From: Opitutia bacterium
GTDB lineage: Bacteria > Verrucomicrobiota > Verrucomicrobiia > Opitutales > UBA953
Assembly: GCA_947378845.1 (NCBI GenBank)
Contig: CANCLQ010000027.1
Location: forward strand, 1 to 17,521
Direction: 5' to 3'
DNA length: 17,521 nucleotides
Of this stretch, positions 6,783 to 14,107 are shown piece after piece. The translations under genes and the position numbers were made by a program. The stretch's first letter is position 1; every line of letters starts with the position of its first letter. The notes beneath the pieces were generated by a model that had not been told where the DNA came from, ran no database searches, and saw only the letters and a program-made list of their open reading frames with translations.

Positions 6783-7702
6783 TGAAGTCTGACCTACAAA
6801 AACAGGGTAGCCTCACTGTCGCGCTGAGTTTGGCGGTTAATGTCGTCCTGGCTGTAGTGAAACTCACTGTAGGTTTAATCGCTAATTCTCACGCCTTAAT
6901 TGCCGACGGTATTCACTCGTTGGTCGATATCGCCAGCGATATTGCGGCTATCATCGGTATTCGCTTTTCACACCTACCGAAAGACGAGGATCATCCATAC
7001 GGACATCACCGCTTCTCAACCCTTGCGACGCTGTTCATTTCTTCGCTGGTGCTTATCTTTTGTGTTGGTCTTGCTTGGCACTCGCTAACCGGTCTGGTGC
7101 GTGCCGATAGAATTGAAACTCCTGGTATCGCTGCAGCTTGGGTCGCGGGTATCGCTTTAATTCTTAAAGAGACTTTTTACCAATTCGCCCGTCGCCAGGC
7201 TGAACGTTTAGGATCTCGCTTATTATTAGCGAATGCCGCTGATCACCGTGCGGACGCGGTGGCGTCGTTGCTGGCTTTGATTGCTGTCGTCGTAGCTCAC
7301 ACTTACCCTGAATGGGTGATGGTGGATAAAGTTGTGGGCTTAGTTTTAGCAGGCTGGCTTGGTGCTGAAGGTGTTAAATTATTTAAAGGTGCGAGCGCCG
7401 ATCTCATTGATACCGCACCCGAAGCCGCAGTGTTGCACGATCTCAGTGAACACATTCTCGCAGTCCCTGGTGCGAAAGGGTTTCACGCGTTTCGTGCCCG
7501 TCGATTGGGCGATCGCTTCGAAGTCGATTTCCATTTGCAAGTTGTAGAAACCGCAACCGTCGCCGAAGGACACGCCATCGCCGGTCAGGTGAAGTCCGAT
7601 ATTCTCCGACTGCACCCCGAAGTGATTTCAGTGCTCGTTCACGTCGAACCTGATGTGCCTGAACATCGCAAGCGCGATGGGCATCACGGTTTAGCTAACT
7701 AG
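6779..7702 (+). CDS. Cation diffusion facilitator (CDF) family transporter
   Basis: The 307-residue protein has about six hydrophobic segments followed by a cytoplasmic C-terminal domain, the normal CDF plan. These proton-antiport exporters move Zn, Fe, Mn or related divalent metals out of the cytoplasm. Metal-site residues are visible as His46-x3-Asp50 in the ADGIHSLVD segment (TM2) and His156-x3-Asp160 in ADHRADAV (TM5). The signature DHPYGHHR lies at 71-78. E. coli YiiP has Asp at the TM2 position where this protein has His, so the site is HD-HD. This is the ZnT-like arrangement and suggests zinc preference. The start is ATG at 6779 (a second ATG follows at 6782), overlapping the upstream gene. 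The gene converges on an RluD-type gene with only seven bases between the stops. Confidence 0.93.
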   Translation: MMKSDLQKQGSLTVALSLAVNVVLAVVKLTVGLIANSHALIADGIHSLVDIASDIAAIIGIRFSHLPKDEDHPYGHHRFSTLATLFISSLVLIFCVGLAWHSLTGLVRADRIETPGIAAAWVAGIALILKETFYQFARRQAERLGSRLLLANAADHRADAVASLLALIAVVVAHTYPEWVMVDKVVGLVLAGWLGAEGVKLFKGASADLIDTAPEAAVLHDLSEHILAVPGAKGFHAFRARRLGDRFEVDFHLQVVETATVAEGHAIAGQVKSDILRLHPEVISVLVHVEPDVPEHRKRDGHHGLAN

Positions 7703-7709
7703 TCTGGCT

Positions 7710-8831
7710 TTAGGTCGACGCGAAAGCACGCACGCCGTACTTCCTAGTCAGCCACGCTTGGAGGTCCTTGAAATCTTTCGGTGGTTCGACCGAGAAAGTT
7801 AAAGGCTTACCAGTTTGTGGATGCTTTAAAGTTAAGCGATGGGCGTGCAACATGACGCGTGGCATAGGCCAGTTATCAAACGCAGGTACATCGAATTTAC
7901 CGTAAGTGCGATCGCCCAAGATAGGATGACCAATGTGGGCGAGGTGTACGCGAATTTGGTGAGTTCGACCGGTGTGAGGGAAGGCACGAACCAATGCGGC
8001 CTGCGGGCCGTACTTTTCTTCGACGCGCCAATCTGTAATCGCTTCGTGACGACCATCTTCACGCACAGCCATACGTACTCGCACGGTGCGGTGACGATCA
8101 ATGTTGGCATTGATTTCGCCACCTAGCAGGCGAGGGCTCTTGTCAACGAGCGCTAAGTATTCTTTTTGTGCCGTGCGATTGCCAAACTGTTCAACAAGGT
8201 TGTGATAAGCTTTGTCGGTCTTGGCTAAAACAATGACGCCTGAGGTCTCACGGTCTAGACGATGAACGACGCCTGGACGTGGTGCGCCGCCGGCTGGAGC
8301 GAGTTTACCTTTGGTGTGATGAAGGAGTCCATGCACCACTGAGAGTTCGTCTGAACCTTGTACCGGATGCGTCAGTAAACCGCTGGGCTTATTGATTGCG
8401 ATGATGTGTGCGTCCTCAAAGAGAACTTCGATTTTCATCTTCACTGCGCTCGCGGTGGGTTCTTCGGGGGCGGGTAGGGCGACAGTTAATTTATCGGATG
8501 GATTTAGAACAGTGCGACGATCAATGGCTAAGCCATCGCGTGTGATTAAGCCTAAGTCTAAAGCTTTTTGAACGCGCGAGCGACTGATTCCATCGAGTAA
8601 GCCTGAGAGGATTTTATCGGCACGTGCGGGTGAAGCATCTGCGGCCACTTGCACCTTGTGGATTTCGTGCGCGGCGGTCGGCAGCACGGGCGCACGTTTG
8701 TTTCCATTGCGTGAGGTCTTAATGACCTTGCGCTTAGCTGGGATAACTTTGGGCGAAGCTTTCCGAGTTTGTGCGTGATGTTTGATCGAGCCCGGAGAGG
8801 GTTTCGACGCGGGCTTGGGCGAAGAAGGCAT
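7710..8831 (-). CDS. RluA/RluD-family 23S rRNA pseudouridine synthase with basic N-terminal tail
   Basis: The 373-residue enzyme has a catalytic HRLDRETSG motif at 190-198 with Asp193 as the nucleophile, preceded by INKPSGLLTHP (146-156) and followed by HTGRTHQIRVHL. These are the hallmarks of the RluA/RluD family that modifies 23S rRNA uridines. An S4-like domain sits at about 68-118 (RADKILSGLL, SRSRVQKAL). The first 55 or so residues are an extra tail rich in Lys, Pro and Ser, probably disordered and RNA-binding, making the protein longer than E. coli RluD (about 326). An internal start cannot be excluded, but the ATG at 8831 overlaps the stop of the upstream peptidase as TAATG, strong support for coupled translation from this start. 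RluD is the likely closest relative; the exact target is not determined. Confidence 0.92.
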   Translation of the reverse strand: MPSSPKPASKPSPGSIKHHAQTRKASPKVIPAKRKVIKTSRNGNKRAPVLPTAAHEIHKVQVAADASPARADKILSGLLDGISRSRVQKALDLGLITRDGLAIDRRTVLNPSDKLTVALPAPEEPTASAVKMKIEVLFEDAHIIAINKPSGLLTHPVQGSDELSVVHGLLHHTKGKLAPAGGAPRPGVVHRLDRETSGVIVLAKTDKAYHNLVEQFGNRTAQKEYLALVDKSPRLLGGEINANIDRHRTVRVRMAVREDGRHEAITDWRVEEKYGPQAALVRAFPHTGRTHQIRVHLAHIGHPILGDRTYGKFDVPAFDNWPMPRVMLHAHRLTLKHPQTGKPLTFSVEPPKDFKDLQAWLTRKYGVRAFAST

Positions 8832-9949
8832 TAACGTTTTTTACCTAAAAGGTAGTCGGGATTTAATTTCTGTAAGGGTTTAGGAAGGAAGAGTCCGTCC
8901 TTGCGAATGACCTTACCATCAAAACGCACTTCACCGCCACCGTATTCGGGGCGTTGAATGCATACCATGTCCCAATGGATCGATGAATGATTGCCGTTAT
9001 CGGTGGTTTCATAGCACTTACCGGGGGTAAAGTGGAATGAGCCAGCGATTTTCTCGTCGAATAAAATATCCTGCATCGGATTGGTGATGTGCGGATTAAA
9101 TCCGAGGGCGAATTCACCGATGTAACGTGCGCCATCATCGGTATCTAAAATATCATTGAGTCGCTTTGTGTTATTTGAGGTCGCTTCAACGATTTTTCCT
9201 TTTCGGAAAACGAGACGAATATTCTCAAACGATGTGCCTTGGTAAATAGTAGGGCAGTTGTATTGAATCACGCCTTCAACGGAATCGCGAATCGGGGCCG
9301 TAAAGACTTCGCCGTCAGGAATGTTATGCTTACCGCCGCAGGGCACGGCGTTCATTCCTTTGATTGAGAATTTAAGATCCGTCCCAGGACCGACTAATTG
9401 CACGTCCTTGGCTGCCATCATAGTTTCGCGCAGTGCCTCCATGCCTGGAATCATGCGTGAGTAATCGAGGGTGCAGACTTTGAAGAAGAAATCAGCAAAA
9501 GCTTCGGTGCTCATCTTGGCCTGTTGCGCCATGGAAGGAGTGGACCAACGCAGCACGACCCACTTGGTTTTATTTACGCGCCAATCGAGCGTTGCCTGCA
9601 TGGCTTCACCATTCGCACGAGCCATTGCAGAAGGAACGTCGCTGGATTCAAAAATATTTTCTGCACCACGAACTGCAATGTAGCCCTGCATCTTCTTCAT
9701 GCGGGCCAATTCGAATTCATTCACTAACTTAAATTGCTCTTTGGAGCCGGCGCGCACGAGTTCACGTGAGACACGTGACTTCTGTAAGTTAACCATGGGG
9801 ATAGCACCGCACTTGCGGGCTGCTCGAATGAGTGCGATGACAAAATCTTCAGGCACTTCAGCGGTATCAATCAAAACCTTCTCGCCCTTTTTTAAAGCGG
9901 TGGAGAAACCACATAGCACATCGGCCAATTGATGATAGCGTGAATCCAT
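8831..9949 (-). CDS. M29-family aminopeptidase
   Basis: The product is a thermophilic-type (M29) metallo-aminopeptidase, which removes N-terminal residues from peptides using two metal ions. Counting from the ATG at 9949 (372 residues), the expected ligands and catalytic residues are Glu214 in IPDGEVFTAP, Glu279 in YIGEFALGFNPHI, His306 in GSFHFTPG, Tyr313, and His325/Asp327 in SIHWDMV. The frame is open further upstream to an ATG at 9988. M29 proteins normally begin MDxRxxxLAxxL, which matches the ATG at 9949 (MDSRYHQLADVLCGFS), so that start is chosen. No signal peptide is present, so it is cytoplasmic. The stop shares one base with the following pseudouridine synthase start. There is no functional reason for that pairing beyond shared transcription. 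Confidence 0.92.
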   Translation of the reverse strand: MDSRYHQLADVLCGFSTALKKGEKVLIDTAEVPEDFVIALIRAARKCGAIPMVNLQKSRVSRELVRAGSKEQFKLVNEFELARMKKMQGYIAVRGAENIFESSDVPSAMARANGEAMQATLDWRVNKTKWVVLRWSTPSMAQQAKMSTEAFADFFFKVCTLDYSRMIPGMEALRETMMAAKDVQLVGPGTDLKFSIKGMNAVPCGGKHNIPDGEVFTAPIRDSVEGVIQYNCPTIYQGTSFENIRLVFRKGKIVEATSNNTKRLNDILDTDDGARYIGEFALGFNPHITNPMQDILFDEKIAGSFHFTPGKCYETTDNGNHSSIHWDMVCIQRPEYGGGEVRFDGKVIRKDGLFLPKPLQKLNPDYLLGKKR

Positions 9950-9979
9950 AATGCGATAGACACTTGTCACCCGCTCCAG

Positions 9980-9998
9980 CCTTTCCAAGCGTGAAAGG
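9980..9998. repeat. Inverted repeat in the divergent peptidase / TPR gap
   Basis: CCTTTC (9980-9985) and GAAAGG (9993-9998) are complementary across seven bases, in the 89-bp gap between the divergent M29 peptidase and TPR genes. A TGTCACC motif (minus-strand GGTGACA) lies just to its left at 9965-9971. This could be an operator for either gene, but nothing beyond symmetry supports it. Confidence 0.25.
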
Positions 9999-10038
9999 GG
10001 TGCTTGCGACTTTTTATCTTAGTGTTTACTGATTTTAT

Positions 10039-10416
10039 ATGTCATCCAACGGACCAGCCGAACGTGCCCAAGCCTTAACCGAAGAGGCATCGTTCGATTT
10101 TGCCATCGGCGATGAAGCAGCTGCGCTCTTAAAACTAAACGAAGCGGTCGCCATTGATCCACCATGTTTTGAGGCCTGGTTGGCGAAGGCCGAAGTCCAT
10201 TTTTCTCTGCGTCAACTCGACGAAGCCTTGGCAGCTGGGGAGTGTGCCGTGCAATTACGTCCGAAGGACATTCACATTCACACCTCGCTTTCCCGTATCT
10301 GGATGGAGCGGGGCGATAAGACCAAGGCTGAGCACCATGGAGCACAGGCCCGCATCTTGGGTTGGGGCGATCAAATCAAGCAGCCCGAGGGTGGTCAGCC
10401 GGGGGACATTTCCTGA
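10039..10416 (+). CDS. Small TPR-repeat protein
   Basis: The 125-residue protein consists of about three tetratricopeptide repeats. Recognisable repeats include DEAAALLKLNEAVAIDPPCF (about 25-44), the next helix pair FEAWLAKAEVHFSLRQLDEA followed by LAAGECAVQLRPKD, and HIHTSLSRIWMERGDKTKAE. TPR units form helical hairpins that bind other proteins, so this is likely a small adaptor or scaffold. No signal peptide or enzyme domain is visible. It lies just upstream of groES in the same direction but is separated by a 213-bp gap, so it is probably a separate transcript. The ATG at 10039 has no Shine-Dalgarno sequence. The partner is unknown. Confidence 0.8.
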   Translation: MSSNGPAERAQALTEEASFDFAIGDEAAALLKLNEAVAIDPPCFEAWLAKAEVHFSLRQLDEALAAGECAVQLRPKDIHIHTSLSRIWMERGDKTKAEHHGAQARILGWGDQIKQPEGGQPGDIS

Positions 10417-10448
10417 GGAAATAGGGTGGGACAGGGTGAAATTAGGTT

Positions 10449-10463
10449 GTGACACGGTGTCAC
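10449..10463. repeat. Perfect 7-bp inverted repeat upstream of groES
   Basis: GTGACAC-G-GTGTCAC is a perfect palindrome with one central base, a typical geometry for a dimeric repressor site. A related direct copy, GACAGGGTG at 10430-10438, lies 21 bp upstream of GACACGGTG at 10451-10459, about two helical turns away. The symmetry is seen; the role is inferred. Confidence 0.4.
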
Positions 10464-10471
10464 GAGAAACC

Positions 10472-10502
10472 GGTCTGATTAAGGTCGGTTAAGGCCGTCT
10501 AA
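10472..10502. repeat. Three imperfect tandem ten-mers upstream of groES
   Basis: GGTCTGATTAA (10472-10482), GGTCGGTTAA (10483-10492) and GGCCGTCTAA (10493-10502) follow one another directly, sharing a GGYC...TAA pattern with a period of about 10-11 bp, close to one helical turn. Phased repeats like this can be activator or repressor sites. They are short and degenerate, so this is tentative. Confidence 0.35.
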
Positions 10503-10548
10503 GCCCCATGTACCTCGAAAAACCCCCGTAAACGTTTGCTTAATTCGC

Positions 10549-10563
10549 CCAAAGCCGCTTTGG
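10549..10563. repeat. Inverted repeat in the groES leader
   Basis: CCAAAG (10549-10554) and CTTTGG (10558-10563) pair around a CCG centre, 67 bp before the groES start. It may lie within the promoter or in the mRNA leader. No T tract follows, so it is not a terminator. Confidence 0.3.
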
Positions 10564-10629
10564 CATCTGTTCTGCATATCGCATTTTGCCCGCCGGGCAC
10601 ACTCTCACAACCCTAACTCATAAAAACCA

Positions 10630-10935
10630 ATGGCTAAAAACACTAAACTCACGGTCAAGCCTCTCGCTGATCGCGTTCTCGTACAACGCATCGAAGAGGG
10701 CGAAGAAATCAAGGGTGGCATTATCATCCCTGATTCCGCCAAAGAAAAACCACAAGAGGCGCGCGTTATCGCCCTCGGTACTGGTGTCCTGGATAAAGAC
10801 GGAAAGAAAATCGCATTCTCCGTCAAAGCAGGTGACAAGGTTCTGATCGGCAAATACGCCGGCACTGAAGTGAAGCTCAATGATGAGATTTACCTCTTGC
10901 TCTCGGAAAACGAAATCCTCGCCGTCGTCGAATAA
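10630..10935 (+). CDS. groES: Co-chaperonin GroES
   Basis: This 101-residue protein forms the heptameric lid of the GroEL folding chamber. The N-terminal KPLADRVLVQRIE (10-22), the mobile loop with GGIIIPDSAKEKPQE (29-43, containing the Ile-Ile-Ile GroEL-contact tripeptide) and the closing segment YLLLSENEILAVVE are all typical. The length is slightly above the common 95-97 because of the TKLTVK leader. It is followed 25 bp later by groEL in the standard operon. The ATG at 10630 lies in an A-rich context without a Shine-Dalgarno sequence, although GroES is usually highly expressed. Confidence 0.98.
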   Translation: MAKNTKLTVKPLADRVLVQRIEEGEEIKGGIIIPDSAKEKPQEARVIALGTGVLDKDGKKIAFSVKAGDKVLIGKYAGTEVKLNDEIYLLLSENEILAVVE

Positions 10936-10960
10936 TTTTAACTCTCACTAATAAACTCCT

Positions 10961-12586
10961 ATGTCTAAGAAACAAATCCTGTTTGATGAAGCCGCACGCC
11001 GCAAGGTGTTGAATGGCGTTTCGATTCTGGCCCGCGCGGTCAAAGTCACCCTTGGTCCTAAAGGCCGCAATGTGATGATCGATAAGAAATTCGGCGCACC
11101 AAAAGTCACCAAGGACGGTGTCACTGTCGCCAAGGAAATCGAATTAGCAGATCCTTATGAAAACATGGGCGCCCAAATGGTGCGCGAAGTTGCTTCCAAG
11201 ACCGCCGACAAGGCCGGTGACGGAACGACCACAGCAACCGTACTTGGCGAAGCCATCTACAAAGAAGGTCTTCGTTTCGTAGCGGCTGGTGCTAACCCGA
11301 TCTTCGTTAAGCGCGGTATCGATAAGGCTACTGAAGCCGTGGTTAAAGAGCTCGCGAACATTTCGAAGAAAATCAAGACCCGCGAAGAAATTAAGCAGGT
11401 CGCTACGGTTTCCGCTAACTGGGATTCCTCTATCGGTGACATCATTGCTGAAGCGATGGATCGCGTAGGTAAAGACGGCACTATCACTGTTGAAGAAGCT
11501 AAGACCATTGAGACGACACTCGACGTCGTTGAAGGTATGCAATTCGACAAGGGCTACCTCTCACCATACTTCGCGACCAACGCTGAAACCCTTGAAGCCG
11601 TTCTCGAAGACGCTTATGTTCTCCTCTACGAGAAGAAGGTAAGCTCAATGAAGGACTTACTTCCTCTCCTCCAAGAGGTCGCTAAATCCAGCAAGCCTCT
11701 CCTGATTATCTCCGAAGAAGTCGAAGGCGAAGCCCTCGCTACTCTCGTGGTTAATCGCCTCCGCGGTACCATCAATGTTTGCGCCGTTAAGGCTCCAGGC
11801 TTTGGTGATCGTCGCAAAGCGATGATGGAAGATATCGCCGTTCTTACTGGCGGTCGCTTCATCACCGAAGACCTCGGTATTAAACTCGAGTCCGTTAAGG
11901 TCGCTGACCTCGGTCGCGCTAAACGCGTCGTCGTGGACAAGGAAAACACCACCATCATCCAAGGTGCTGGTAAGTCTTCCGATATCCAAGGCCGCGTAAA
12001 ACTCATCCGCCGTCAGATCGAAGAAACTTCGTCCGACTACGATAAGGAAAAATTACAAGAGCGTCTCGCGAAACTCGCGGGTGGTGTTGCGGTCATCCAC
12101 GTGGGTGCTGCTACCGAAGCTGAATTGAAGGAGAAGAAAGACCGCGTCGACGACGCACTCCACGCAACACGCGCTGCAGTTGAAGAAGGTATCGTCCCTG
12201 GTGGCGGTGTCGCTCTGCTCCGTACCGTTAAAGCCATCGACGGCGTGATCAATGATCTCGTCGGCGACGAAAAGATTGGTGCGCAAATTGTTCGTAAGGC
12301 CATCGAAGAGCCTCTGCGTACTCTCTGTGCCAATGCGGGCGTCGAAGGTTCGCACATCGTTCAAGAAGTTCTGCTCAAGCACAAGGGCGCCAATGGTTAC
12401 AACGTAGCCACCGGCGAATACCAAGATCTCGTCGCTGGCGGCGTGGTCGACCCAACTAAGGTCACTCGCACTGCCATCATCAATGCTGCTTCTGTGGCAG
12501 GATTGTTGCTCACGACCGAGTGCTTGATCACCGACATTCCTGAAGACTCCAAGCCAGCGGCTGGTGGCGAACACCACGACCACTGA
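10961..12586 (+). CDS. groEL: Chaperonin GroEL
   Basis: This 541-residue subunit of the 14-mer ATP-dependent protein-folding chaperonin is complete. Nucleotide-site motifs TLGPKG (30-35) and GDGTTTATVL (86-95, with Asp87) and the late block ALHATRAAVEEGIVPGGG are all present. The C-terminus ends GGEHHDH instead of the Gly-Gly-Met repeats of E. coli GroEL, a short His-rich tail that would project into the cavity. It is the second gene of groESL, 25 bp after groES, and is followed by a strong hairpin terminator. Codon choice looks biased towards C-ending codons, consistent with high expression. The ATG at 10961 has no Shine-Dalgarno sequence. Confidence 0.99.
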   Translation: MSKKQILFDEAARRKVLNGVSILARAVKVTLGPKGRNVMIDKKFGAPKVTKDGVTVAKEIELADPYENMGAQMVREVASKTADKAGDGTTTATVLGEAIYKEGLRFVAAGANPIFVKRGIDKATEAVVKELANISKKIKTREEIKQVATVSANWDSSIGDIIAEAMDRVGKDGTITVEEAKTIETTLDVVEGMQFDKGYLSPYFATNAETLEAVLEDAYVLLYEKKVSSMKDLLPLLQEVAKSSKPLLIISEEVEGEALATLVVNRLRGTINVCAVKAPGFGDRRKAMMEDIAVLTGGRFITEDLGIKLESVKVADLGRAKRVVVDKENTTIIQGAGKSSDIQGRVKLIRRQIEETSSDYDKEKLQERLAKLAGGVAVIHVGAATEAELKEKKDRVDDALHATRAAVEEGIVPGGGVALLRTVKAIDGVINDLVGDEKIGAQIVRKAIEEPLRTLCANAGVEGSHIVQEVLLKHKGANGYNVATGEYQDLVAGGVVDPTKVTRTAIINAASVAGLLLTTECLITDIPEDSKPAAGGEHHDH

Positions 12587-12610
12587 GCCTAAACGCTTAG
12601 GTTGTTAAAC

Positions 12611-12638
12611 AACGGCGCCCATCGCGGGCGCCGTTTTT
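12611..12638 (+). terminator. Rho-independent terminator of groESL
   Basis: AACGGCGCCC (12611-12620) pairs perfectly with GGGCGCCGTT (12626-12635) around a five-base loop and runs into a T tract, 24 bp after the groEL stop. This is a strong ten-pair intrinsic terminator. Confidence 0.93.
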
Positions 12639-12652
12639 ATATCCAGATATAA

Positions 12653-12684
12653 AGAACCCCCGACGTTATCGGGGGTTCTGTTTT
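12653..12684. terminator. Second hairpin, probably a bidirectional terminator serving tRNA-His
   Basis: AGAACCCCCGA (12653-12663) pairs with TCGGGGGTTCT (12669-12679) around a five-base loop. On the plus strand it is followed by GTTTT; on the minus strand by TTTATA. It lies between groEL and the 3' end of the minus-strand tRNA-His (12690), so it most likely ends the tRNA transcript and backs up the groEL terminator. Confidence 0.8.
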
Positions 12685-12689
12685 GAAAG

Positions 12690-12767
12690 TGGGGTGATTG
12701 AGGGGACTTGAACCCCCGACCCCCGGTACCACAAACCGGTGCTCTAACCAACTGAGCTACAACCACC
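12690..12767 (-). tRNA. tRNA-His (anticodon GTG)
   Basis: A full cloverleaf can be drawn on the minus strand. The acceptor stem GTGGTTG pairs with CAATCAC with one G-T wobble. The D stem is GCTC/GAGC, the anticodon stem CCGGT/ACCGG encloses the loop TTGTGGT with anticodon GTG, and the T arm has loop TTCAAGT. The extra G at position -1 that defines tRNA-His is encoded (12767) and faces the discriminator C73 (12693). The CCA end is encoded at 12692-12690. All arms count to 78 bases including G-1 and CCA. It reads CAU/CAC codons. Confidence 0.97.
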
Positions 12768-12795
12768 GTGCAAAACATCCACAAGGGAAGGGCTT

Positions 12796-12824
12796 AATGC
12801 AGGCAAATCAACGTTACCTGTCAA
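12796..12824 (-). promoter_or_regulatory. Candidate promoter of tRNA-His
   Basis: On the minus strand a perfect TTGACA (12824-12819) is followed after 17 bases by TGCATT (12801-12796), a weak -10 match with three of six consensus positions. Transcription would start near 12789, leaving a leader of roughly 20 bases before the tRNA. The position is right for a sigma-70-type tRNA promoter, but the -10 is poor. Confidence 0.4.
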
Positions 12825-12921
12825 TCTCTGACCCATCCGTTGCAATTTCTTGCACCTACGGAGAAGATTTTATCATTTGTTGTTCCCTTTGTCGGTGTCT
12901 CGCCCTTTCTACTGTTTAACA

Positions 12922-14106
12922 ATGCCCACCTTTACCGAAATTGGCCTCCCTGAGCCAGTCCTGCGCTCACTGTCCGACTCGGGCTACGTGAATCCTACGC
13001 CCATCCAAGCGCAGGCCATTCCTGTCATCCTGTCGGGCGGAGATTTAATTGGAGCCGCACAAACGGGTACGGGTAAGACCGCTGCGTTCGCATTGCCAAC
13101 GCTCGCGCGACTCGGCCCCGCCGCAGGTAAGCCTCGCTGCTTGGTCATGGTGCCAACACGTGAGCTCGCGGTTCAAGTAGACGAAAATTTTAAGAAATAT
13201 GGTAAGTATCTCGGCACAAAAACCGCACTGCTTTATGGCGGCGTAGGTTATGGTGCACAAGTGAAGGCACTTACTGAAGGTGTTGACGTCGTTATCGCTA
13301 CACCCGGTCGTTTACTCGATCTCCAAGAGCAACGCATTCTAGATCTTTCATCCATTCAAGTGCTCATTCTCGATGAAGTGGATCGCATGCTCGACATGGG
13401 TTTCATTGAAGACGTTACCCGCATCATTCGTTCCTGCCCGAAGGACCGTCAGACTTTACTTTTCTCGGCCACCGTCGATGAGCGCATCGGTAAAATCGCC
13501 AACTGGGCACTGCGTAATCCGACCCTCGTCGATGTGCGCACCGGTTCAACCGCCGCTGAAACCGTCGACCACGCGATCTACCCTGTGGATGTGTTTCAGA
13601 AGTACGACCTCTTATTAGAATTATTAAAACGCAGCGGCTATAAATCCGTCATCGTGTTTACGCGCACGAAGCGTGATGCCGATCGCATTACCGAATGGAT
13701 TGAAGGTCACGGCACGCAAGTCGCCACGATGCACGCAGATCGTTCGCAAACCGAACGCACCGAAGCACTCCAAGGATTTAAGTCGGGTAAGTATCCTATT
13801 CTCGTAGCAACTGATATCGCCTCGCGCGGTCTCGATGTCACAGGCGTAACACACGTTATTAATTACAACGTACCTGAACACCCAGAGGATTACGTTCACC
13901 GTATCGGTCGCACCGGTCGAGCAGCGACCGAAGGTGAAGCCTATACACTTTTCTCTCCCGATGAATTGCACCACATGCAACAAATCGAACAGTTACTCGG
14001 TCGCCCAATCGAGCGCCGTAAGCTCGAAGGATTCCGTTATTTCTCCGAACCGATTTTGACTCCAGGTGGAGCCAAGGCTTCGGTGTCGCGTAAGCGCAAT
14101 CGGTAA
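12922..14106 (+). CDS. DEAD-box-family ATP-dependent RNA helicase (DEVD variant)
   Basis: The 394-residue protein carries the helicase core motifs in order: Q motif GYVNPTPIQAQAIP, Walker A AQTGTGKT (46-53), PTREL (78-82), TPGR, Walker B DEVD (151-154, with Val replacing Ala of DEAD), SAT (182-184), TDIASRGLD (297-305) and HRIGRTGR (326-333). Such enzymes remodel RNA or ribonucleoprotein, for example in ribosome assembly or RNA decay. The C-terminal extension after the core is short and ends in a basic SVSRKRNR, resembling compact RhlE-type helicases. The frame is open upstream to 12850, but the ATG at 12922 gives MPTFTEIGLPEPVLRSL, the normal helicase start, so that is used. There is no Shine-Dalgarno sequence. 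The next gene begins one base after the stop. Confidence 0.94.
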   Translation: MPTFTEIGLPEPVLRSLSDSGYVNPTPIQAQAIPVILSGGDLIGAAQTGTGKTAAFALPTLARLGPAAGKPRCLVMVPTRELAVQVDENFKKYGKYLGTKTALLYGGVGYGAQVKALTEGVDVVIATPGRLLDLQEQRILDLSSIQVLILDEVDRMLDMGFIEDVTRIIRSCPKDRQTLLFSATVDERIGKIANWALRNPTLVDVRTGSTAAETVDHAIYPVDVFQKYDLLLELLKRSGYKSVIVFTRTKRDADRITEWIEGHGTQVATMHADRSQTERTEALQGFKSGKYPILVATDIASRGLDVTGVTHVINYNVPEHPEDYVHRIGRTGRAATEGEAYTLFSPDELHHMQQIEQLLGRPIERRKLEGFRYFSEPILTPGGAKASVSRKRNR

Positions 14107-14107
14107 A

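Larger units (their letters stand above)
10417..10629. promoter_or_regulatory. groESL upstream region, dyad-rich, no CIRCE
   Basis: This 213-bp gap precedes groES and should hold its promoter and any heat-shock control. I found no TTAGCACTC-N9-GAGTGCTAA (CIRCE) element, so HrcA control is not evident. Instead it has a perfect GTGACACGGTGTCAC dyad (10449-10463), three imperfect tandem ten-mers (10472-10502) and a CCAAAG-CCG-CTTTGG dyad (10549-10563). A TTGCTT at 10536 resembles a -35 box, but no good -10 follows at normal spacing. Any of these could be an operator; none can be assigned from sequence alone. Confidence 0.5.

Noticed and set aside
10019..10345. Minus-strand 108-aa open frame over the TPR gene
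   Set aside because: The TPR repeats on the plus strand are clear; the antisense product is Arg/His/Pro-rich and featureless.
10417..10629. CIRCE element or clear sigma-70 promoter for groESL
   Set aside because: I looked for TTAGCACTC/GAGTGCTAA and for TTGACA/TATAAT pairs at 16-18 bp; none is convincing.
12053..12583. Long minus-strand open frame (176 aa) inside groEL
   Set aside because: It is an antisense shadow of groEL caused by biased codon use; groEL is certain and the shadow has no family features.
12698..12919. Plus-strand 73-aa open frame beginning MRGLEPPTPGTTNRC
   Set aside because: It is the classic false ORF read across the antisense strand of a tRNA gene; the tRNA-His accounts for the sequence.
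12850..12921. Upstream extension of the helicase
   Set aside because: The added residues (MHLRRRFYHLLF...) resemble no helicase N-terminus; MPTFTEIGL at 12922 is the typical start.
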